16,021 bases of DNA from JAOABV01 sp964473505 (GTDB lineage Bacteria > Hydrothermota > Tepidihabitantia > Tepidihabitantales > CAIPLT01), in NCBI GenBank assembly GCA_964473505.1, contig CAYYPG010000048.1, positions 1 to 16,021 on the forward strand, written 5' to 3'. Below, piece after piece: positions 7,511 to 14,270 of this stretch; the stretch's first letter is position 1; each line of letters starts with the position of its first letter. Under the pieces are notes generated by a model. The model saw nothing but the letters and a program-made list of their open reading frames with translations, did no database searches and had not been told where the DNA came from. The position numbers were made by a program, and so were the translations under genes.

Positions 7511-7945
7511 ATGGATATTAAAAGAGTCACTCTTAAATGGATTGATAATTTAAGATTTGTCGTCACCGATGAAAATAAACATAGCCTGGTCTTAGATGCT
7601 AAAGCTGAAGTTGGTGGAACCGAAACCGGTTTTCAACCAATTAATATGATATTAATTGGTCTTGGTGGCTGTATGGCATTCGACATTGTATCGATACTTC
7701 AGAAAAAACGCGCTGAGTTAAAAGAGATGGTCGTAATAGTTGAAGGTGAACGAGCTGAAGAACATCCGAAACGCTATACGACAATCAAAGTCAAGATTAA
7801 AGTCAATCAAGAAATAAAAGAAGAAGACCTACAAAGAGCCTTTGAACTTTCCCGCGATAAATACTGTTCGGTAGCCGCTACCTTAAAAATTCCACCAGAT
7901 ATAAAATATGAATTGGAAATAGGGGAGAAGCAAAAAAATAAATAA
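7511..7945 (+). CDS. OsmC/YhfA-family protein
   Basis: 144 residues from the ATG at 7511. An in-frame GTG at 7502 would add three residues but has no ribosome site, and the family usually begins right before the KVTLKW-like first strand. The OsmC fold is supported by both conserved cysteines in context: GLGGCMAFD (C54) and DKYCSVAATL (C119), with a helix between them and a C-terminal strand KYELEI. OsmC/Ohr proteins reduce organic hydroperoxides through this Cys pair, whereas the YhfA-like subgroup has no settled function; this protein looks closer to YhfA. It lies between two redox genes and guaB with short gaps. Confidence 0.85.
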   Translation: MDIKRVTLKWIDNLRFVVTDENKHSLVLDAKAEVGGTETGFQPINMILIGLGGCMAFDIVSILQKKRAELKEMVVIVEGERAEEHPKRYTTIKVKIKVNQEIKEEDLQRAFELSRDKYCSVAATLKIPPDIKYELEIGEKQKNK

Positions 7946-7982
7946 CAGGTATGAAGTTCTTGGAAATCAAGTTATTAAATTT

Positions 7983-9440
7983 ATGAGAATTAAAACTGCT
8001 TATACTTTTGATGATATTTTATTGATTCCCCAAAAATCTCGAGTGCTACCCAGGGATGTAGACACTAAGACATACTTTACAAGAGAGATTTCTTTACAGA
8101 TTCCTTTAGTCAGTGCTGCAATGGACACAGTTACCGAATCTAAAATGGCAATTGCCTTAGCCGTTGCCGGTGGCATTGGCGTAATTCATAAGAATTTAAG
8201 TATTGAGAATCAAGCCGCGGAAGTAATCAAAGTCAAAAGAGCTGAGAGTGGTATGATTGTTAATCCTGTGACGATTAGACCAGATGATAGTTTAACTCAG
8301 GCGAAAAAAATAATGGATCAATACGGAATCTCGGGTTTACCAGTAACCGATAACGAGGGAAAACTTTTGGGTATAATCACAAAGCGCGATATTATCTTTG
8401 AATCCGACTTAAATAAGAAAGTAAAACATCTGATGACCCCCAAGAAAAATCTTATTACCGCACCTGTGGGTACAACTCTAAAAACCGCACAAAAAATCCT
8501 CAAAGAACATCGGATTGAAAAACTACCGATTGTTGACAAAAACTTTGTCCTTAAGGGCTTAATTACCATAAAGGATATTTTGAAAAAACTTGAACATCCC
8601 GAAGCCACAGTTGATAAATTAGGAAGATTACGAGTTGCGGCCGCGATTGGCGTAAGTAAAGATAGTCTTGAGCGAAGTGAAGCACTGATTAATGCAGGTG
8701 TGGATGCTTTGGTTATTGATACTGCCCATGCCCATTCAGAAAATGTAATTAAGCTTACGAAAAAATTCCGAAGACGATTTCCTGATGTTCAACTGGTTGT
8801 GGGTAATGTTGCCACTAAAGAGGCAGTAAAAGAATTACTAAAATTAGATGTTGATGCGATTAAAGTTGGTATTGGTCCAGGTTCAATCTGTACTACTCGA
8901 GTCATTGCCGGTATCGGTGTGCCGCAGTTTAGTGCCATCTATGAATGTATGCAACAAGCTCGTATTCGAAATATTCCGATTATTGCCGATGGAGGCATAA
9001 GATTTTCTGGCGATATTGTCAAGGCATTAGCCGCAGGTGCTTCCACTGTAATGATTGGGAATCTTTTTGCTGGCACCGAAGAAAGTCCTGGAGAAGAGAT
9101 TATTTTAGAGGGAAGACGATATAAAATCTATCGGGCAATGGGTTCAATCGATGCCATGAAAAAAGGTTCAGCAGATAGATATTTTCAGGAAGAAGCCAAA
9201 AAGTTTGTACCTGAAGGAATTGAAGGTAGGGTTCCTTACCGAGGTAAAGTTAATGATTTTATCTATCAACTCATTGGTGGAGTAAAAGCCGGCATGGGTT
9301 ATTGTGGTGCAAGAACTATTAAGGAACTTCAGAAAAAAGCAAAATTCGTATTTATAACTAATACTGGATTAAGAGAAAGCCACCCACATGATATTACTAT
9401 CACTAAAGAAGCACCCAATTACGAATTATTCAATCAATAA
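7983..9440 (+). CDS. guaB: Inosine-5'-monophosphate dehydrogenase
   Basis: 485 residues, normal for bacterial IMPDH. It oxidises IMP to XMP with NAD+, the committed step of GMP synthesis in the cytoplasm. The N-terminal TYFTREISLQIPLVSAAMDTVTE strand region begins a TIM barrel. A tandem CBS pair (Bateman domain, ~95-205) is inserted and is intact (DQYGISGLPVTDNEGKLLG, EHRIEKLPIVD). The catalytic loop GPGSICTTR carries C303. ADGGIRFSGDIVKAL and GNLFAGTEESPG bind phosphate, and the flap EGRVPYRG (~414-421) holds the Arg/Tyr pair. No key residue is missing. It is 37 bp after the OsmC-like gene, possibly co-transcribed; no Shine-Dalgarno is obvious. Confidence 0.97.
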   Translation: MRIKTAYTFDDILLIPQKSRVLPRDVDTKTYFTREISLQIPLVSAAMDTVTESKMAIALAVAGGIGVIHKNLSIENQAAEVIKVKRAESGMIVNPVTIRPDDSLTQAKKIMDQYGISGLPVTDNEGKLLGIITKRDIIFESDLNKKVKHLMTPKKNLITAPVGTTLKTAQKILKEHRIEKLPIVDKNFVLKGLITIKDILKKLEHPEATVDKLGRLRVAAAIGVSKDSLERSEALINAGVDALVIDTAHAHSENVIKLTKKFRRRFPDVQLVVGNVATKEAVKELLKLDVDAIKVGIGPGSICTTRVIAGIGVPQFSAIYECMQQARIRNIPIIADGGIRFSGDIVKALAAGASTVMIGNLFAGTEESPGEEIILEGRRYKIYRAMGSIDAMKKGSADRYFQEEAKKFVPEGIEGRVPYRGKVNDFIYQLIGGVKAGMGYCGARTIKELQKKAKFVFITNTGLRESHPHDITITKEAPNYELFNQ

Positions 9441-10111
9441 TACTTTCAATAAATAATACTTTAGTCAAAATACTATAATTTAAATATATACTAGCAAATA
9501 TTTAGCATAATTTAATAAATTCCATATACCCACAATACACCAATTTTCCCTGAAAAATTCATCGCAGAATCAGTAAACATAACTAGCAACGGTATTCCCT
9601 ACTAAAAAGCTATTTCCCTAATGTTTTTATTACCATCACTGAAAAATTTATGCAATTTTACCCACCCCATATAATTATCAAAATTAGTAAACCATTAATA
9701 GCAATGTTATTCATTACTAAAAAACTATTTCATTAGTATTCTTATTATCACCGAACATAGATTCATTGCCAATAATAAAAAACGACAAAATTGCTCAAAG
9801 CTTATTTTTTCTTTCCAAATCATTGAGAGAATCATCTTTCTCATACATAGACGCCAACAGCAACAGCTAGAAAAATTATAATCTTCATGCACAAAAATTT
9901 CCAAATACAAACTACTACATTTTCAACCAAACACCTACAACCCAAAACTCAGAGGAGATACACTAACGATTCTGTGAAATTTTAATCGCCAACATAGTTT
10001 ACATAAGATTTATTATCAGAAGTAAACTTGTAGCTTGAGAAGGGTGGGCCGTTTTAGGTAGTTTTGGGGATTTTAATAGATTTTATGGTTGATTATTAGT
10101 CTTTTGTAGGA
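9441..10111. other. Intergenic region with diverged repeats, no gene seen
   Basis: AT-rich. AATAATACTTT occurs twice just after guaB. ACTAAAAA(G/A)CTATTTC occurs at 9601 and 9716 (period 115) within a diverged duplication covering roughly 9540-9760. Short ORFs are present but have no recognisable protein character. No clear terminator for either converging gene is visible. Confidence 0.5.
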
Positions 10112-10498
10112 TTAAATTTTTAGGTTCCGGGCGTATGTAGAGATTATTGGAATTTCCCATTGATTTCCGGTGCCAGCGGATATTATGCCGACGATGATTA
10201 ATATTAAGTAGGCAAAAGAAAGTATTGTGCCGATAATATGATAGACAATCCAGCCGATTGCATTAAATAAGAATCCAATTATGATAATATGGCCTAATAT
10301 TCCACGAAAAATTGCATTTATTAGCCAGATTCCGACCCAAAGGACAATATAGATGATTAATAAGACTAGACTCTGTTTGCCGTGTTGTTGAGCAAAATCA
10401 TCATCCCGACAGAGATAAATTGGTAAAAAGCAAAAAAACGGCAGATAGCCGATAGCACTCAATACGCGATTTGATAACCATATTTTTTGATTTTCCAT
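10112..10498 (-). CDS. DUF4870-like (Tic20-type) small membrane protein
   Basis: 128 residues, mostly hydrophobic. Predicted membrane segments are at ~13-30, 43-64 and ~68-110 (the last long enough for two passes). The polar signature RDDDFAQQHGKQSLVLLIIYI after the first segment is the hallmark of DUF4870/Tic20-like proteins, where a charged-His-Gln stretch precedes helix 2. The function of bacterial members is unknown. It is convergent with guaB and alone on its strand. The mRNA is probably leaderless because the -10 lies 7 bases before the ATG. Confidence 0.8.
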   Translation of the reverse strand: MENQKIWLSNRVLSAIGYLPFFCFLPIYLCRDDDFAQQHGKQSLVLLIIYIVLWVGIWLINAIFRGILGHIIIIGFLFNAIGWIVYHIIGTILSFAYLILIIVGIISAGTGNQWEIPIISTYARNLKI

Positions 10499-10505
10499 AA
10501 TTTCT

Positions 10506-10534
10506 ATTATTATCTAAAAACTTGATTTTGTCAA
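10506..10534 (-). promoter_or_regulatory. Promoter of the DUF4870-like gene (likely leaderless)
   Basis: On the minus strand TTGACA (10534-10529), 17 bases, AATAAT (10511-10506). Seven bases then precede the ATG at 10498, so transcription should begin at about the start codon. No Shine-Dalgarno fits. Confidence 0.65.
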
Positions 10535-10800
10535 TGAAAAGATGCAATATGTCCAACACATACTATACAGTGTATGAAATTTAATTATAATGGTTATGGA
10601 AACAGGTTTTGCAATGTGAAAATTTATCCCTATATTATATTAAAGAGTTAAAATTGACTACAAACCACTCTTAAGTGTCTTTAAAAGTAGATATTAAAGA
10701 TTTCGTTATGCGATACTGATAAATGTTAGGTAAATTAACCGGTTAAATTTGATTCTTAGAGTGAAGAGCTATTGTCAATGTTTATGGAAATTTGTTATAG

Positions 10801-10917
10801 TTAAGCGTATCTTTTTTCTTTCTGTAAGGTTCCATCAAGCTGTTTTTGTTGATTCACGATTGATGTAACCAATTCCAGATAACTTAACCGCAACCATCCG
10901 TTCTCTAATCTCAACAT
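10801..10917 (-). pseudogene. Small coding-like ORF or gene remnant (38 aa)
   Basis: The minus-strand frame from ATG 10917 to TAA at 10803-10801 reads MLRLENGWLRLSYLELVTSI followed by VNQQKQLDGTLQKEKRYA. It is less AT-rich than its surroundings and has a helical, amphipathic look. The frame stays open upstream to a TAG near 10980, with GTG at 10938 as another start. I do not recognise a family. No ribosome site is seen, so it may be the tail of a decayed gene. A parallel frame beginning MELASNKKEK stops at once, which would fit a frameshift in a broken gene. Confidence 0.25.
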
Positions 10918-10974
10918 AAAATATATCCAACCCCTCACAATTTTTCTTTTTTGTTTGATGCTAACTCCATAGAT

Positions 10975-10994
10975 ACTCTACTTAAAAGTAGAGT
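10975..10994. promoter_or_regulatory. 20-bp perfect dyad
   Basis: ACTCTACTTAAAAGTAGAGT has 9-bp arms with a 2-bp spacer. A second palindrome, CCCAATAATTGGG (11005-11017), lies 10 bp away. The tight spacers favour protein-binding sites over hairpin terminators. They stand upstream of the small minus-strand ORF at 10917, the only candidate target. Confidence 0.3.
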
Positions 10995-11341
10995 TAATTA
11001 TATGCCCAATAATTGGGTAGTAATCTAATTAATTGCTTGATTGACAAGTGGTTAGATAATCCAATCGGTTGTCCAAGGGGAAGATAGGGGAGGTATTGTG
11101 GATGTGCATAAATTAAATTAAAACACTCTTTTCTTGTCTTAAAAGCCTTTAATCTTATGATAAACCCATTATTCGTTGTTTGTTAATATTACTTTCCATA
11201 TTTACAAATAATCAATCTAACCATTTTGATCAATCTTTTATACACTCTTATGGAAGAAAATACCAATTTACACAAAAATCTTAACTCTATTTATGCAAAA
11301 TTAATGTTCTTATAATTAAAGAACTAAGAAACATTAGTCTA

Positions 11342-11450
11342 AAAAAATCTGCAAAATGTGTAGATTACACCGAGATATGACAACAAGATTGAGATACTCA
11401 TTTGTGCGCGTTATGTCATTTGAGATAATATTGACTTTGTCAGAATTCAC
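11342..11450 (-). mobile_element. Miniature element, related subfamily (B1, hybrid ends)
   Basis: Read on the minus strand, the first ~22 bases (AATTCTGACAAAGTCAATATT) match the ends of the four main elements. The remainder matches the 97-bp element at 11656-11752, including ATCTCGGTGTAATCT and ACATTTTGCAG. I could not find a target duplication, so the boundaries are approximate and the copy may be recombinant or decayed. Confidence 0.6.
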
Positions 11451-11534
11451 TATTGGGGGATGATACCAATTGATTTCGCTTAAAACTGTTTTAACCCGAC
11501 ATATAATTAGAAACATTCTTTCAACTCACTTATT

Positions 11535-11650
11535 GGGAACTCTAAAAAATATTCAAGAGACACCAAGACCCATAAGAAAAAACTAAAACTAACAATTGTG
11601 CTTCTGCATTTTATGCCTTTTGAACCAATATTGACTTTATCAGAGTTCTT
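11535..11650 (-). mobile_element. MITE-like element, copy 4 (116 bp, TSD TTATT), minus orientation
   Basis: TTATT flanks it at 11530-11534 and 11651-11655. On the minus strand it begins AAGAACTCTGATAAAG and ends TTTTTTAGAGTTCCC, with the same interior as copies 1-3 plus a 6-bp internal duplication (AGTTTT), which explains the extra length. Confidence 0.85.
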
Positions 11651-11655
11651 TTATT

Positions 11656-11752
11656 GAAACCACTGCAAAATGTGCAGATTACACCGAGATACAACAGAAA
11701 AATCAAGATACTCATATGTATGTGCACGTTGTGTTATTTGTCAGAGTTCTCT
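11656..11752 (-). mobile_element. Related 97-bp miniature element (B2), abutting copy 4
   Basis: It is bounded by TTATT at 11651-11655 (shared with copy 4) and 11753-11757. The minus-strand left end AGAGAACTCTGACAAAT is nearly the same as the main family terminal repeat, and the right end is TTTTGCAGTGGTTTC. The interior differs from the main family but matches B1 at 11342-11450. CTGCAAAATGTGCAG near its edge can form a 5-bp hairpin. Confidence 0.75.
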
Positions 11753-11989
11753 TTATTTAGTGCTTGACTTTCTTTAATATTGTTGCAAAATATCTTAATT
11801 GTAGATTTATGTTTTTTTGTGCACAGTTTTTCTGTACTCGAATCGTTCTTGTATACTTAACAGCATATCATATGGTTGAGTTTTAGTTATTATTATGGTG
11901 AGTAAAATATCTTATACAGATGCTATTTTTTGACGAAATATCATATACATAGATTTATACTTGTGATTTTTATTTTATTTATTAGTAGG

Positions 11990-11995
11990 TAAAAT
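11990..11995 (+). promoter_or_regulatory. Possible -10 box of lptE
   Basis: TAAAAT ends 6 bases before the lptE ATG, the same distance as in trxA, and no Shine-Dalgarno is present. No good -35 lies 16-18 bases upstream, so this is tentative. Confidence 0.3.
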
Positions 11996-12001
11996 ATTAT
12001 A

Positions 12002-12475
12002 ATGTTTGGATTTCTATTTGCGATTATCTTATTTTTAAGTTGTTGCGGATATTCAACCCGCACCATTATCCCCGTACACTTAAAATCAGTTGCAATTCCG
12101 GTGGTAGTTAATGAGACGATGAAACCGGGATTGGGTGAACTTTTGACTGACCAGTTAATAACTGATTTTAATCGTGACCGAAGTTTAAGAGTCACTTCTT
12201 TGGATAAGGCTCATCTCATTATCAATTGTAAAATTACAAATTATGACCGCTCGCCCCAATCTTATACTTCAGCCCAAGAAGTGTTGGTCTGGAAAATAAC
12301 GCTTTCAGCTTATGTGGAAGCCGAAGATAAGGTTGAAGAAACTTTTTTGTATCAAGGTAACGTCTCAACTTTTGTTACTTATGATAATCAGTCTGAATCG
12401 GAAGATACTGGTATTGACCGGGCAGTTAAGAAACTCTCTCAAGAAATTTTAAGAAAAGTTCTGACAACTTGGTAA
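12002..12475 (+). CDS. lptE: LPS-assembly lipoprotein LptE
   Basis: 157 residues. A hydrophobic N-terminus (2-13) ends at the lipobox-like LSCCGY; C15 is the likely acylated cysteine, with Cys rather than Gly/Ala at -1. The n-region lacks the usual Lys/Arg, yet no upstream start is available because TAA lies four codons before the ATG. The body shows the LptE pattern: VKSVAIPVVVNET-like first strand, LGELLTDQLITDFNRDRSLRV, then ADLxxxCKITNY-type strands and a C-terminal helix AVKKLSQEILRKVL. LptE plugs and helps assemble the LptD pore that inserts lipopolysaccharide into the outer membrane, so its presence argues for an outer membrane. It overlaps rlmD by 7 bp. Confidence 0.8.
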   Translation: MFGFLFAIILFLSCCGYSTRTIIPVHLKSVAIPVVVNETMKPGLGELLTDQLITDFNRDRSLRVTSLDKAHLIINCKITNYDRSPQSYTSAQEVLVWKITLSAYVEAEDKVEETFLYQGNVSTFVTYDNQSESEDTGIDRAVKKLSQEILRKVLTTW

Positions 12476-13815
12476 AACACACTAATCCGTATAAGAAAAA
12501 AAATTCTAATAATATCACGATTAAGATTGATAAGATTGTTTATCAAGGAAGTGGTATTGGTAGTTTTGAAGGAATTAAGGTTTTTGTGCCTTATACTGCA
12601 CCCGATGATATCATTCAAGCCCAAATTATCCAAAAGAAAAAGAATTACTGGTTAGCAGAAATCAGAAAGATAATAAAACCATCTCCTTTACGCACTCTGC
12701 CTGCCTGTGTTTACTTTACTCAATGTGGAGGATGTGATTTACAGCATCTAAAATACCTTTCGCAATTAGAAATCAAAAAAGCATTTGCAGTTGAATCTTT
12801 AGAACGTCTCTGCCATCTAAAATTATCTCCGTCACCAGAAGTCGAACCTTCTTCACCTTTTCATTACCGAAATAAGACCCAATACCCTCTTGCAAGTAAT
12901 CCTTTACGCATTGGGTTTTATCAACAACAAACCCACAATGTTATTGATATTAATCAGTGTTTATTACATCCGAAAATTTTTGATGATGTGCGTCAAGTAA
13001 TCAAAAATCTGATCAATGAAGTCAAAGAGCCAATTTATAATGAAATCTCACATACTGGGAACTTAAGGCATCTTATCATTCGTTTAGGAATGAATACAAA
13101 TGAGATGCTTTTGACTATTGTCACCCGAACCGATAAGGTCTCGGAAAAATTATATGAATCCTTGTCGGAAAAATTTTCTAATCTAGTGGGCATTACGCAA
13201 AATATTAATCCCACAAAAACGAATCGCATTTTAGGTAATAAAAATAAAGTTTTGTGGGGACGAGACTATTATTATGAAAGATTACTTGATAAACAATTTA
13301 AGGTCTCGGTTAATGCATTCTTTCAAGTAAATACTGCGCAAACCGAAAATTTAGTCCAAAAATTAAGAGAGTATGTGGGTAGAGCTGAAGTAGTTTTAGA
13401 TTTATATTGTGGGGTAGGAGTATTATCAATTATGATTAGTGATTTAGCAAAGAAAATTTACGGCGTTGAAATTAGTGAATCTGCAATTATTGATGCTTAT
13501 GAGAACCTTAAGTTGAATAACATTGGGAATATTGAATTTTATTCTGCACCAGTTGAGATTATAGTTAGTAAGTTTCATAACATTGATACTGTAATCCTTG
13601 ACCCACCACGAAAAGGTTGTGCAGAATCAGTGCTTCAAGATATTATTAAACTTAAACCCAAAAAGATTATTTATATCTCTTGTAATCCGACAACTTTTGC
13701 TCGAGACTTGACAATTTTAATGAAACATAATTATTATTTAGAAAAATACGAACTAATTGATATGTTTCCACAGACTTTTCATATTGAATCTATTGCTTTA
13801 ATTGTTCCTAAATGA
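12469..13815 (+). CDS. rlmD: 23S rRNA (uracil-C5)-methyltransferase, RlmD/RumA type
   Basis: 448 residues. The TTG start inside the lptE end is the only usable start near the conserved N-terminus, so the genes are translationally coupled. Order: TRAM domain (~15-70: KIVYQGSGIGSFEGIKVFVPYTAPDD), an iron-sulfur site C80-x5-C86-x2-C89 plus C164 (spacing as in E. coli RlmD), then a SAM-dependent methyltransferase domain with VLDLYCGVGVLSI (~309-321), DPPRKG (D378) and the catalytic cysteine C405 in YISCNPTTFARDL. It methylates uracil at C5 in 23S rRNA using SAM; the exact position (1939, 747 or both) cannot be told from sequence. No gap or truncation is seen. Confidence 0.9.
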   Translation: MVKHTNPYKKKNSNNITIKIDKIVYQGSGIGSFEGIKVFVPYTAPDDIIQAQIIQKKKNYWLAEIRKIIKPSPLRTLPACVYFTQCGGCDLQHLKYLSQLEIKKAFAVESLERLCHLKLSPSPEVEPSSPFHYRNKTQYPLASNPLRIGFYQQQTHNVIDINQCLLHPKIFDDVRQVIKNLINEVKEPIYNEISHTGNLRHLIIRLGMNTNEMLLTIVTRTDKVSEKLYESLSEKFSNLVGITQNINPTKTNRILGNKNKVLWGRDYYYERLLDKQFKVSVNAFFQVNTAQTENLVQKLREYVGRAEVVLDLYCGVGVLSIMISDLAKKIYGVEISESAIIDAYENLKLNNIGNIEFYSAPVEIIVSKFHNIDTVILDPPRKGCAESVLQDIIKLKPKKIIYISCNPTTFARDLTILMKHNYYLEKYELIDMFPQTFHIESIALIVPK

Positions 13816-13834
13816 AAGATAAAACCGATGAGCG

Positions 13835-14270
13835 ATAAACTTTTAACCTTGTCAATTGTACTTAGTAAGAAATTCAAGGTATTGTGCAAGATTTTATCTG
13901 TCTATGGATTGAATTATATAATCCTTTTAGTATTGTCCATTACTTTTACGAAAAACTCTGACAAAGTCGATATTGATTCAAAAGGCATGAGATGCAGAAG
14001 CATAATTGTTGGTTTTTTCGTATGGCTCTCAGTGACTCTTGAATATTTTTCAGACTTCGCTTACGAAATTCAAAACATTATAAGATTTAATTGTTTATGT
14101 TTAGGAATTATCTAAGTTGTTCGTGTGTTGACAAGAGCAAGAAATTCAAAATATCGTCCGGGATTTTAATTATCTATAATTTGAATTATATAATTCCTTT
14201 TAATATTGACTATTGCACTTACAAAGAAATTTAAAGTATTATATCGGAATTTAACTATCTATGATTAGCA
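13835..14270 (+). repeat. Tandem array (~76-85-bp units) interrupted by a miniature element
   Basis: AAGAAATTC-like starts recur at 13867, 14063, 14139 and 14224. They are followed by matching text such as GATTTTAATTATCTATAATTTG and GAATTATATAATYCYTTTTA. With the element and one target repeat (115 bp) removed, the spacings are 81, 76 and 85. The last unit runs into the ATG of the amidohydrolase gene (AACTATCTATGATTAG against AATTATCTATAATTTG in the previous unit). Confidence 0.8.
13951..14060 (+). mobile_element. MITE-like element, copy 3 (110 bp, TSD TTACG)
   Basis: TTACG flanks it at 13946-13950 and 14061-14065. The left end is AAAAACTCTGACAAAG; the right end, reverse-complemented, is GCGAAGTCTGAAAAAT. 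The interior matches copies 1 and 2. It is inserted in a pre-existing tandem array. Confidence 0.85.

Larger units (their letters stand above)
10499..12001. other. 1.5-kb gene-poor region with miniature elements and dyads
   Basis: No protein gene of normal length on either strand. It contains the DUF4870-like promoter, a 12-bp palindrome TTAACCGGTTAA (10735-10746), one small minus-strand ORF (10801-10917), two neighbouring dyads (10975-10994 and 11005-11017), and three miniature elements between 11342 and 11752. The rest is plain AT-rich sequence. Confidence 0.6.

Noticed and set aside
9725..9910. 61-codon minus-strand ORF
   Set aside because: Cys- and Met-rich sequence without domain signature in repeat-like AT-rich DNA, and no promoter or ribosome site.
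10559..10576. CATAC ... GTATG inverted repeat near the DUF4870-like promoter
   Set aside because: Only 5-bp arms with an 8-bp loop in AT-rich DNA, easily expected by chance.
10936..10970. Minus-strand ORF beginning MELASNKKEK
   Set aside because: The frame hits TGA after 11 codons. It joins the longer frame only if a frameshift in the A-rich run is assumed, which I cannot show.
11334..11516. 60-codon minus-strand ORF
   Set aside because: It is largely the B1 miniature element and flanking AT-rich DNA; the coding look comes from the element end (NSDKVNI...).
13828..14115. 95-codon plus-strand ORF after rlmD
   Set aside because: It is made of array units plus a complete miniature element with its target duplicates. 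It has no ribosome site and no family resemblance, and the frame is open in the element for unrelated reasons.
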